64,000 nucleotides of DNA from an uncultured Prevotellaceae bacterium (GTDB lineage: Bacteria > Bacteroidota > Bacteroidia > Bacteroidales > Bacteroidaceae). The first letter of the stretch is position 1. The number at the start of each line of letters is the position of its first letter. The position numbers and the translations under genes were made by a program. The notes beneath the pieces are model-generated. The model was given only the letters and a program-made list of their open reading frames with translations. It did no database searches and had not been told where the DNA came from. The stretch lies in contig ONNV01000002.1 in NCBI GenBank assembly GCA_900319225.1, forward strand, positions 1-64,000, written 5' to 3'. This document shows, in pieces, positions 1 to 6,484 of the stretch.

Positions 1-426
1 ACCTCTTTTTAGTTTGCCACAGGCAAACGCGCTCCCTCTGGTCGCTTGGCGGCCCTCCGGGTCCGCGTTCTCGCTCCAGGCATTCGCTCGCCCCAATACG
101 TTCGTACCTGCGTGAAAAGGTTTCCTTGAGCGTGAGGCTGGTACGCACTCGGTTTCCCATTGCACTCACTAGCACGGTTTCCAGCTGCAGTTCAGTAAAA
201 CCAAACCTCCAAAGCGAAGCGTTTGGAGGCTTGGTTTTACCCGGCCTGGAAGGCCGGCAGAGTGGAATGGAACGAAGTGGAATGGAACGGGTTTGGGGCG
301 TGGCCGCCCCAAACTAAAAAAAGGTAAGAGGATTCTGATATAGAATACGGTTTCCAGTTAGCGGCTTTCAAGGCCCAAAGGGCCAAGAAAGCCAAAAACA
401 ACCGAGCCGCAACGCGGCGAGTAATA
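1..426 (-). repeat. Modular palindromic intergenic repeat, copy 1
   Basis: Read on the minus strand, this has the same modules in the same order as 13732-14086 and 55339-55800. The modules are: a hairpin with arms GGCTTTC (363-369) and GAAAGCC (387-393) around GGCCC/GGGCC; a hairpin GTTTGGGGCG (291-300) with CGCCCCAAAC (305-314); tandem TTCCATTCCACT-like units; a hairpin CCGGCCT (241-247) with AGGCCGG (251-257); a long hairpin at 195-240 bounded by GTAAAACC and GGTTTTAC; and TGGAAAC-type motifs. The part 1-325 is framed by 16-base inverted ends, 1-16 and 310-325 (CAAACTAAAAAAAGGT), differing at one position. It carries no credible gene. The copy may continue past the left edge of the window. 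Confidence 0.85.
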
Positions 427-561
427 ATACATACGCACTTGCGTAACCCCCAGCCATTGAAATGGCTGGCTATCCTTATCCAATGCCTCCGGCATGTTTG
501 TACCGTTAGGTACATTGTACGTGTAGCCAGCTGTTTTAACGGCGGGTAAATACCATGGTAT
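427..561. repeat. Chain of short palindromes beside repeat copy 1
   Basis: No gene is visible here. Short inverted repeats follow one another: ACGCA/TGCGT (432-443), CCAGCCAT/ATGGCTGG (450-469), ATGCC/GGCAT (483-495), GTACC/GGTAC (500-513) and a palindrome around TACCATGGTA (551-560). The stretch lies between repeat copy 1 and the terminator-like hairpin at 562-604. It may be a decayed or second repeat type; nothing shows a function. Confidence 0.5.
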
Positions 562-604
562 AACACAAGCGAGGTGAAACCAAAGGTCTCACCTCGCTTG
601 TGTT
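562..604 (-). terminator. 16-bp perfect hairpin downstream of the small membrane protein
   Basis: Arms 562-577 and 589-604 are perfect complements (AACACAAGCGAGGTGA and its reverse complement) with an 11-base loop. The hairpin starts 16 bases after the stop codon of the minus-strand gene at 621-791, a typical terminator position. No clear T-run follows, so it may only stabilise the 3' end. Confidence 0.5.
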
Positions 605-620
605 GCATCCGGGACTGATG

Positions 621-791
621 TCAGATCTTCTTGCCCATGAAGATGTGGAGCAGGAGTCCTGCAAACATGATTACCAGTGATCCTACCAGAACACCGTTGT
701 AGTTGTGCAGTGTGGTGAAGGCGCTGCAGAAAAGCAGGATGGCACCCAGGATTACCACGATTGCTCCTAAATACTTTTTGAAGTTGTTCAT
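621..791 (-). CDS. Small two-helix membrane protein (56 aa), hypothetical
   Basis: A 56-residue open frame runs from ATG at 789-791 to TGA at 621-623. It starts MNNFKKYLGAIVVILG and ends FMGKKI. Two hydrophobic stretches (about residues 8-25 and 33-52) are joined by a short polar turn, and both ends are basic, as in small inner-membrane proteins with a hairpin topology. Tiny membrane proteins of this style are common in Bacteroidales, but I cannot assign a named family or function. Support for the gene comes from its composition, the A/T-rich leader before the ATG, and the strong hairpin just after the stop. A different frame covering 589-969 on the same strand lacks these features. Confidence 0.65.
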   Translation of the reverse strand: MNNFKKYLGAIVVILGAILLFCSAFTTLHNYNGVLVGSLVIMFAGLLLHIFMGKKI

Positions 792-973
792 TGTTATATT
801 GTTTTATTTGTTTCGTCTCTAGGCTGCAAAATAAATGGTTTTTATCCGAAAAATGAAGTAATAGCTCCATTTTTCTGGCCTGTATGTGTTTAGGAATATT
901 AAAATCGCGTGGTCCTGATAATCGGACTTCATTATTATCTCTTTTTAAGGTGTATTTTATGGGCTGCATATGA

Positions 974-1002
974 TTGACAAGTCAAAAATATTTGTACCTT
1001 TG
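974..1002 (+). promoter_or_regulatory. Bacteroidetes-type promoter of the rpsF operon
   Basis: TTG at 974-976 and TACCTTTG at 995-1002 are 18 bases apart. They match the -33 (TTTG) and -7 (TAnnTTTG) elements of the Bacteroidetes primary sigma factor. They lie 45 bases before the rpsF start, followed by an A/T-rich leader. Nothing else obvious is seen in 792-973. Confidence 0.75.
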
Positions 1003-1046
1003 CATCCGCATTTTGCAAACACTATTTATTTATTAATCAAAAACAA

Positions 1047-1394
1047 ATGAATCAGTACGAAACCGTTTTCATTTTGACTCCCGTTTTATCTGATGCTCAG
1101 ATGAAGGAAGCGGTAGAGAAATTCAAGGGCATTCTTACTGCAGAAGGCGCTGAGATTGTCAATGAAGAGAACTGGGGCATGCGCAAGCTGGCCTATCCTA
1201 TTGAGAAGAAGTCAACCGGCTTCTATGAGTTAATCGAATTCAATGCTGAGCCTACAGTAGTAGAGAAGCTGGAAGTTAACTTCCGTCGTGACGAGCGCGT
1301 TATCCGCTTCCTGACCATCAAGCAGGACAAGTACGCAGCTGAGTACGCAGCAAAGAGAAGAAGTCTTAGACAGTCTAAATCAGAGGAGGCATAA
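1047..1394 (+). CDS. rpsF: 30S ribosomal protein S6
   Basis: This is ribosomal protein S6 (115 aa), a small-subunit protein of the central domain that binds 16S rRNA together with S18. The start [15 protein letters not shown] and the later [18 protein letters not shown] are hallmarks of the family, and the length is normal. It is the first gene of the rpsF-rpsR-rplI operon; rpsR starts two bases after its stop. The strong promoter at 974-1002 fits a highly expressed ribosomal operon. The C-terminal tail is short and rich in K, R and E. Confidence 0.98.
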   Translation: MNQYETVFILTPVLSDAQMKEAVEKFKGILTAEGAEIVNEENWGMRKLAYPIEKKSTGFYELIEFNAEPTVVEKLEVNFRRDERVIRFLTIKQDKYAAEYAAKRRSLRQSKSEEA

Positions 1395-1396
1395 TT

Positions 1397-1666
1397 ATGG
1401 CAGAGCAGACATCAGAGATCAGATATCTTGCACCTCAGACTCAGGATATCAAGAAGAAGAAATATTGCCGTTTCAAGAAGGCAGGTATCAAGTATATCGA
1501 CTATAAGGATCCCGAATTCCTTAAGCGTTTCCTCAACGAGCAGGGTAAGCTTCTGCCCCGTCGCATCACCGGTACTTCACTCAAGTTCCAGCGTCGCGTG
1601 GCTCAGGCTGTAAAGAGAGCACGTCACTTGGCTCTTCTGCCTTACGTAACTGATATGATGAAGTAA
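1397..1666 (+). CDS. rpsR: 30S ribosomal protein S18
   Basis: Ribosomal protein S18 (89 aa) is the partner of S6 in the small subunit. The family core is clear: [17 protein letters not shown], then [19 protein letters not shown] and a basic end. Its start lies two bases after the rpsF stop, so translation is probably coupled and S6 and S18 are made in equal amounts. Unlike in many Proteobacteria, no priB or ssb gene lies between rpsF and rpsR. Confidence 0.98.
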   Translation: MAEQTSEIRYLAPQTQDIKKKKYCRFKKAGIKYIDYKDPEFLKRFLNEQGKLLPRRITGTSLKFQRRVAQAVKRARHLALLPYVTDMMK

Positions 1667-1690
1667 TAATCTTTAAAGAAGGAAATAACT

Positions 1691-2137
1691 ATGGAGATTA
1701 TACTTAAGGAAGATATTGCAGGTCTTGGATACAAGAACGATATAGTAAAGGTAAAGGACGGCTATGGCCGTAACTATCTGATTCCCCAGGGCAAGGCTGT
1801 CATCGCTACAGAGTCAGCCAAGAAGGTTCTGGCTGAGAACGAGCGTCAGCGCGCTCACAAGCTGGCTAAGATTAAGGCCGATGCTGAGGCACTTGCTGCT
1901 AAGCTGAACGGCGTTAAGCTGAGCATCAGCGCAAAGGTTAACGAGGACGGCACAATCTTTGGTGGCGTAGGTGCAGCTCAGGTTGCTGAGGCTCTTGCCG
2001 CTAAGGGCTTTGAGATTGACCGCAAGGCAATCGCTGCCGAGACCGTTAAGGCTGCCGGCGAGTACACCGCTACCATCACTCTCCACAAGGAGGTTAAGGC
2101 TGAGGTTGCTTTCGTTGTAGTTGCTGAGGCTGAGTAA
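1691..2137 (+). CDS. rplI: 50S ribosomal protein L9
   Basis: Ribosomal protein L9 (148 aa) is a two-domain 23S rRNA-binding protein. The N-terminal domain motif MEIILKEDIAGLGYKNDIV and VKDGYGRNYLIPQGKA are diagnostic. A long alanine- and lysine-rich helix (about residues 41-75) links to the C-terminal domain, the usual dumbbell shape. It is the last gene of the ribosomal operon and is followed by a hairpin at 2161-2189. Confidence 0.98.
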   Translation: MEIILKEDIAGLGYKNDIVKVKDGYGRNYLIPQGKAVIATESAKKVLAENERQRAHKLAKIKADAEALAAKLNGVKLSISAKVNEDGTIFGGVGAAQVAEALAAKGFEIDRKAIAAETVKAAGEYTATITLHKEVKAEVAFVVVAEAE

Positions 2138-2160
2138 TCAGATACAAACTGAGATATAGT

Positions 2161-2189
2161 TGAAGGATGGCCCTCAAGGTCATCCTTCA
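2161..2189 (+). terminator. Terminator-like hairpin after rplI
   Basis: A 12-bp stem (2161-2172 with 2178-2189, one G-T pair) closes a five-base loop 23 bases after the rplI stop. The T-rich tail is weak. It probably ends the ribosomal transcript. Confidence 0.55.
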
Positions 2190-2245
2190 ATGTTATATGG
2201 TAAAAGGAATTATTTGCTAAATTCGCGGTATATTTAATTAGCCTG

Positions 2246-3565
2246 ATGGGTAGTCACAATTCACTTGTAGGTAAGAGCGCCTCATTCTATACTCTGGGAT
2301 GTAAACTCAACTTCTCGGAGACATCGACCATCATGCGCCAGCTTATTGAGGCGGGTGCACATAAGGCCGTGCGTGGCGAGAAGGCCGATATCTGCGTCAT
2401 CAACACCTGCTCGGTTACAGAGGTGGCCGATAAGAAATGCCGTCAGGCTATCCACAAGATTGTTCGAGAGAACCCCGATGCCTACATAGTGGTTACCGGC
2501 TGTTACGGACAGTTGCAGCCCGGAGTTGTGGCCGATATTCCCGGCGTGGACATAGTGCTTGGACAGGATCAGAAGGGCAATATCCTGGAGAATCTGAACG
2601 GACTGGTTAAGCGTGACCATGGCATTTCCAAAACCGTGGGTACCAATGACATAAAGAACTTTGTGCCGTCATGCTCACGCGGTGACCGCACCAGGTTTTT
2701 CCTCAAAGTTCAGGATGGCTGTGACTACTATTGCACCTACTGTACCGTGGCATATGCACGCGGGCATAGCCGTAATCCGTCAGTTGAGAGCCTTGTAGCC
2801 CAGGCACGTGAGGCCGGACTGGAGGGTGGACGTGAGATTGTCATTACAGGTGTGAACATCGGTGATTTTGGAAAATCCACAGGTGACAGGTTCATCGACC
2901 TGATTCGTGAACTGGATAAGGTGGAGGATATAGCCCGTTACCGCATATCGTCAATTGAGCCAAACCTGCTTACTGATGAGGTGATTGAGTTTGTGGCTCA
3001 GTCACGCGCATTCATGCCGCATTTCCATATTCCGTTGCAGAGCGGATCAAATGAGATTCTCAAACTGATGCACCGCCGTTATGAGCGTGAATTGTTTGCA
3101 GCAAAGGTAGCTCGGATCAAGAGCGTGATGCCGGACGCGTTCATCGGGGTAGATGTGATTGTGGGTATGCGTGGTGAGACCGATGAACTCTTTGAGGATG
3201 CATACCGTTTCATAGAGGGGCTGGATGTGACCCAGCTGCATGTGTTCAGTTACTCGGAGCGTCCGGGTACTGCGGCGCTTAAGATTCCGTATAAGGTATC
3301 TCCCCAGACCAAACATGAGCGCAGCCAGCGTCTGCTGGAACTGTCGGACCGTAAGACAAGGGCTTTCTATGAGTCGCACACGGGCCGTGAAGCAACTGTG
3401 CTGGTGGAGCGCCCCAAGCGCGGAATGCCGGCTCACGGTTTTACCGATAACTATATCCGTGTGGAACTGGACCAGGACAAGGTCAGTGAGAATACTCTTG
3501 TAAAGGTGCGTCTGGGCGGGCTGAATGCCGCCGGCGATGCACTCACAGCCACAATAATTGAGTGA
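2246..3565 (+). CDS. mtaB: tRNA (N6-threonylcarbamoyladenosine(37)-C2) methylthiotransferase MtaB
   Basis: This radical-SAM enzyme (439 aa) adds a methylthio group to t6A at position 37 of ANN-decoding tRNAs. The N-terminal methylthiotransferase domain has the three expected cluster cysteines (in LGCKLN, NTCSVT and TGCYGQ). The radical-SAM motif CDYYCTYC (CxxxCxxC) follows, and a C-terminal TRAM-like region (about 370-439) binds tRNA. The LGCKLN start and NTCSVTEVADKK favour MtaB over MiaB or RimO. ATG at 2246 gives a normal-length protein. The glycosyltransferase gene begins right after its stop. The t6A substrate is made by the YrdC pathway; a YrdC/YciO-type gene lies at 16531-17142. Confidence 0.93.
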   Translation: MGSHNSLVGKSASFYTLGCKLNFSETSTIMRQLIEAGAHKAVRGEKADICVINTCSVTEVADKKCRQAIHKIVRENPDAYIVVTGCYGQLQPGVVADIPGVDIVLGQDQKGNILENLNGLVKRDHGISKTVGTNDIKNFVPSCSRGDRTRFFLKVQDGCDYYCTYCTVAYARGHSRNPSVESLVAQAREAGLEGGREIVITGVNIGDFGKSTGDRFIDLIRELDKVEDIARYRISSIEPNLLTDEVIEFVAQSRAFMPHFHIPLQSGSNEILKLMHRRYERELFAAKVARIKSVMPDAFIGVDVIVGMRGETDELFEDAYRFIEGLDVTQLHVFSYSERPGTAALKIPYKVSPQTKHERSQRLLELSDRKTRAFYESHTGREATVLVERPKRGMPAHGFTDNYIRVELDQDKVSENTLVKVRLGGLNAAGDALTATIIE

Positions 3566-3566
3566 T

Positions 3567-4586
3567 ATGAAGATAGCGATTGTCATATTGAACTGGAACG
3601 GCAGCGCAATGCTTAAGCGTTACATGCCTACGCTGCTCAAGTATTCGGATATGGAGGGCACGCAGGTTATCGTGGCCGATAATGACTCCAATGATGACTC
3701 TATGGAGATGATGCAGCGTGAGTTCCCTGAGGTTCCGCTTATCCGCTTGGAGAAAAACTGGGGCTTTGCCAAAGGTTACAATATGGCTCTGCGTGAGGTT
3801 GATGCGGAGTATTACATACTGCTCAATTCTGATGTCGAGGTATCACAGGACTGGCTTCTGCCGCTTGTAAGCTATATGGACGTGCATCCTGAAATTGCTG
3901 CCTGTCAGCCCAAACTGCTGGATTTTAAGGATCCTGAAAAGTTTGAGTATGCGGGTGGAGCCGGCGGATATATGGACAAGTGGGGCTATATGTTCTGCCG
4001 AGGTCGTGTGTTTGACACGATTGAGAAGGATCAGGGTCAGTATGATACCATCGAGCATGTATTCTGGGCAACAGGTGCCTGCCTGATGATACGCAGTGCC
4101 GATTTCTGGGCAGCCGGCGGACTTGATGACCGGTTCTTTGCTCATCAGGAGGAGATAGATCTGTGCTGGCGTCTGCGCAGTCGTAACCGCGGGATAGTCT
4201 GCATTCCGGAGAGCGTGGTTTATCACGTGGGTGGTGCAACTCTGAACAAGTCAAATCCTTATAAGACGTTCCTCAATTTCCGTAACAACCTGCTCATGCT
4301 CTATAAGAACCTTCCTCAGGATGAACTCTGCAAGGTGATGAAAGTGCGCTTCTGGCTGGACGGTCTGGCTGCACTTATGTTCCTCATGAAATTCCATTGG
4401 GGAGATTTCAAGGCAGTGCTGCGTGCACGTCGTGAATTCCGCCGCCTCAAGTCCCAGTTTGCTGACAGCCGCCGCGAGAACCTGGAGGAGTCATCGACCG
4501 ATACCATCCCCGAGCGCGTAAACTTCAGCCTGCTCTGGCGCTACTACATCAAACGTCAGAAAACCTACTCATCACTGACACATTAG
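3567..4586 (+). CDS. Family 2 glycosyltransferase
   Basis: This cytoplasmic inverting glycosyltransferase (339 aa, GT-A fold, GT2) probably adds a sugar from a nucleotide donor to an envelope glycan. Visible motifs are VILNWNG at the start, VADNDSNDDS, KNWGFAKGYN, the DxD-like metal site LLNSDVEV, and the acceptor-side EEIDLCWRLRSRN. I chose ATG at 3567 (MKIAIVILNWN). A TTG nine bases upstream is in frame, but it overlaps the mtaB stop and adds no conserved residues. The start lies one base after the mtaB stop, so translation is probably coupled. A short amphipathic region near 255-290 may touch the membrane. Donor and acceptor are unknown. Confidence 0.88.
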   Translation: MKIAIVILNWNGSAMLKRYMPTLLKYSDMEGTQVIVADNDSNDDSMEMMQREFPEVPLIRLEKNWGFAKGYNMALREVDAEYYILLNSDVEVSQDWLLPLVSYMDVHPEIAACQPKLLDFKDPEKFEYAGGAGGYMDKWGYMFCRGRVFDTIEKDQGQYDTIEHVFWATGACLMIRSADFWAAGGLDDRFFAHQEEIDLCWRLRSRNRGIVCIPESVVYHVGGATLNKSNPYKTFLNFRNNLLMLYKNLPQDELCKVMKVRFWLDGLAALMFLMKFHWGDFKAVLRARREFRRLKSQFADSRRENLEESSTDTIPERVNFSLLWRYYIKRQKTYSSLTH

Positions 4587-4804
4587 GAACTGATACTTTT
4601 GTGACACTTCTTGCGTGCTTTCATTTCCTGAAGGTAAGTCTTTGAATCAAAATCCTCCACACAACCACTTGTCAAACCTTCTTGAATGGCTGTACGCAGT
4701 GAAGCTATTCTCTGATTTTCTATATCATAATGGATTTTAATATTTTTGAGAGACGCATTTTGAGTAAATTGCCGTCTTATAATAGGAAAGGCAAAATAGT
4801 GCAT
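4583..4804 (-). pseudogene. ParD-like antitoxin remnant, no toxin
   Basis: The C-terminal half of this 73-residue frame (ASLRTAIQEGLTSGCVEDFD, then a KTYLQEMKARKK-like end) looks like the toxin-binding tail of ParD-family type II antitoxins, which have an 'ALR.AI.EG..SG..E.FD' pattern. The first 30 residues do not resemble the ribbon-helix-helix DNA-binding part, so the N-terminus seems lost or replaced. No RelE/ParE-like toxin frame lies beside it. It overlaps the end of the glycosyltransferase gene by four bases and abuts another gene fragment at 4803-5009. I read it as a decayed addiction module, though a short functional orphan cannot be excluded. Confidence 0.5.
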
Positions 4805-5009
4805 CAAGGCCTATAACCGTAAGATCATACCCACCATGCTTACCATCCTGAGTACTGTGTTGGGTCTGATCCCGTTCCTGTTTGACGGTCGTGACAGCCA
4901 GTTCTGGTTTAGCTTTGCAATAGGAGTGATGAGTGGCATGCTCTTCTCAGTGCTTGCCATTGTCTTTGTCATGCCGGTCTTCTTTCCCATCGGAAAGGGC
5001 CGTAGATGA
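4803..5009 (+). pseudogene. C-terminal remnant of an RND efflux pump
   Basis: In the plus-strand frame ending with TGA at 5007-5009, about 68 residues match the last two membrane helices of RND (AcrB/CzcA-like) pumps: PTMLTILSTVLGLIPFLFDG, then FWFSFAIGVMSGMLFSVLAI and VFVMPVFF. The same position in the two RND pumps of this window reads RPILMTSLTTILALVPMALG and RPICITTITTIVTLIPMAMG. A stop codon (4797-4799) lies just upstream in frame, and the remaining roughly 950 residues are missing. It is therefore a truncated gene. The break point coincides with the 5' end of the antitoxin remnant, suggesting one deletion or insertion event made both. Confidence 0.8.
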
Positions 5010-5072
5010 AACAAAGGGGTAGTAACGTTGTCGCTGCGTTAGGCCTGACAGTAGAACTTACCCCTGTTTCAT
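5006..5072. terminator. Long-range inverted repeat between converging frames
   Basis: ATGAAACAAAGGGGTA (about 5006-5021) pairs with TACCCCTGTTTCAT (about 5059-5072), leaving two unpaired bases and a roughly 37-base loop. It lies between the end of the RND remnant and the stop of the minus-strand gene at 5079, where a bidirectional terminator would be expected. Confidence 0.4.
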
Positions 5073-5078
5073 GATTTT

Positions 5079-6266
5079 CTATTTCCAGAACTCAACCCAC
5101 TGCTGCTCCTGCTCTGTGAGTGCCTCCATATCGGCGGTATAAATGGGGTCAGGGATGTACCAGTTGGATGATTCAAAGTAGTGCTGCAGTGATTTGTCTT
5201 TAAAGATATAACCACGGTAGGCAAACGGCAGGTTCTTGAGTATGCGGCGCTGCTCCGGGGTGTAGGTGTTGTAAAGCTTTTCCTTACGGTCACTTTCCAG
5301 ATACCAGTCGGAGATATGTAACGGATAGAACTTGCCTTTAACGGTCTCCAGGATATTCTGTGCCGATGCGTTCTCTACATCAAAGTAAAAGTCATGGTAC
5401 AGGTCAGATATGTGGAGCTCACCTTTAGGATGGAAATCCTCCTGGTGGAACATGACGCTGCCTTGTCTTACGTGGAACTCAGAGTACTCTTTTGCTAATT
5501 TGATAGTGTTTATACTGTATTTGCCTGTGCCCTGGAATGTCCATTGGCTGGCGCTGTAAAAGAAGGTGGGCGATATGTGGAATGATGTGCGGTCTCCCAT
5601 GTTGATGATAAGGGTAAAGTCATCTATCTGGTTGTTGGCCCAACGGTTGGCGGCAGTGAGTATGTAGGGAAAAAAATCCTCATAACCTTGATAACCCTTA
5701 TCTGTATAGTCCTGTTGGTATGACAGATCAAAATCATAGGTGTGCTGTATGATGTTGAGTCCGGGACGGAACTTGGCAGTGAAATGATAAACATAGTCAC
5801 AGATAGCCTCGGGGGCTTCCATCTCTGAGAGCTCTTTCTCACACTGCTCAAGGGTCATACCTTCTATGCGGCCGTTGTTGACATATTGTGTAGCTACTTT
5901 GCGGCCGTTCTCAAAACGGCGCTCCACGTGGGCTATATCATAGTCCAGAGCAAGACCGTTCATCAACACTTTAAAGTTACTTATGCTGGGATGCTGCGGG
6001 AATGAGTTCCTGGGATCGGTGCCAAGGGCATCGGCCTCAAATCCTACCAGGAGCTCTTTCTCATCTGACGGGTTGAAAAACTCATAATAGACGTTTACCT
6101 CTATCTTATCATCATTCCGGTTTAATGTAAGAACCTCTTTCTGTACACGGATATCGGTCTCTGTAATGGGGATAAGCTGGTTGCCTTGTGCATAAAAGAC
6201 GCCGTCATTGGCCCATGCAAAAAGTTCTGTCAGGCAGCAGAGAGTAAGGATAAGGACTTTTCTCAT
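5079..6266 (-). CDS. Secreted DUF4424-like protein with C-terminal YARHG domain
   Basis: A predicted envelope protein of about 395 aa. The start MRKVLILTLCCLTELFAWA is a signal peptide. I chose ATG at 6266; an in-frame TTG at 6284 only adds six polar residues. The segment NDGVFYAQGNQLIPITETDI followed by KEVLTLNRNDDKIEVNVYYE resembles the start of DUF4424-type proteins. The end, near NLPFAYRGYIFKDKSLQHYF, carries the YARHG pattern (aromatic, RG, F, L, YF, WY), found in many extracellular bacterial proteins. No catalytic motif is visible. It stands alone and is transcribed divergently from the gene at 6485. The family assignments come from memory of the motifs, so they are moderately sure. Confidence 0.7.
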   Translation of the reverse strand: MRKVLILTLCCLTELFAWANDGVFYAQGNQLIPITETDIRVQKEVLTLNRNDDKIEVNVYYEFFNPSDEKELLVGFEADALGTDPRNSFPQHPSISNFKVLMNGLALDYDIAHVERRFENGRKVATQYVNNGRIEGMTLEQCEKELSEMEAPEAICDYVYHFTAKFRPGLNIIQHTYDFDLSYQQDYTDKGYQGYEDFFPYILTAANRWANNQIDDFTLIINMGDRTSFHISPTFFYSASQWTFQGTGKYSINTIKLAKEYSEFHVRQGSVMFHQEDFHPKGELHISDLYHDFYFDVENASAQNILETVKGKFYPLHISDWYLESDRKEKLYNTYTPEQRRILKNLPFAYRGYIFKDKSLQHYFESSNWYIPDPIYTADMEALTEQEQQWVEFWK

Positions 6267-6287
6267 AGCGTTATAAGTTGACAATCA

Positions 6288-6295
6288 CAAATATA
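6288..6295 (-). promoter_or_regulatory. -7 box for the gene at 5079-6266
   Basis: On the minus strand this reads TATATTTG, a perfect TAnnTTTG element 21 bases before the ATG at 6266. A matching -33 TTTG is not clear. Confidence 0.45.
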
Positions 6296-6386
6296 TGTCT
6301 TTTTTTTGTTTAACTTAGGACGCATTTGGGGATTATATCACGTGAATTCTAATTTAAAGTGTGTATCAATGTCTTTCCCTAAAAAA

Positions 6387-6457
6387 AGTTGACTCGCAAT
6401 GCAACGGCTTTGCAACGCTTTTTTGTTGTTTGCGTTGTGTGCCGATATCTATTTTTG
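6387..6457 (+). promoter_or_regulatory. Shared upstream motif and promoter of the gene at 6485
   Basis: AGTTGACTCGCAA (6387-6399) and the direct repeat GCAAC-N6-GCAAC (6401-6416) are also found upstream of the gene at 10528. Downstream lies a promoter candidate: TTG at 6426-6428, 21 bases, then TATTTTTG at 6450-6457. The repeated GCAAC units, 11 bases apart, are roughly one DNA turn apart and could be an activator site. Confidence 0.5.
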
Positions 6458-6484
6458 CCACAGCAACAATAAAAAAATGAAATT

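Noticed and set aside
195..240. CRISPR array or integron attC site
   Set aside because: There are no regularly spaced repeats with unique spacers, no cas genes and no integrase; the three hairpins are single units at distant places.
237..608. Open frame inside repeat copy 1 (minus strand)
   Set aside because: It is made of palindromic repeat modules; equivalent frames in the other copies differ, and no protein motif is visible.
589..969. 126-residue open frame on the minus strand
   Set aside because: It overlaps the small membrane protein in another frame and has no domain, signal or credible composition.
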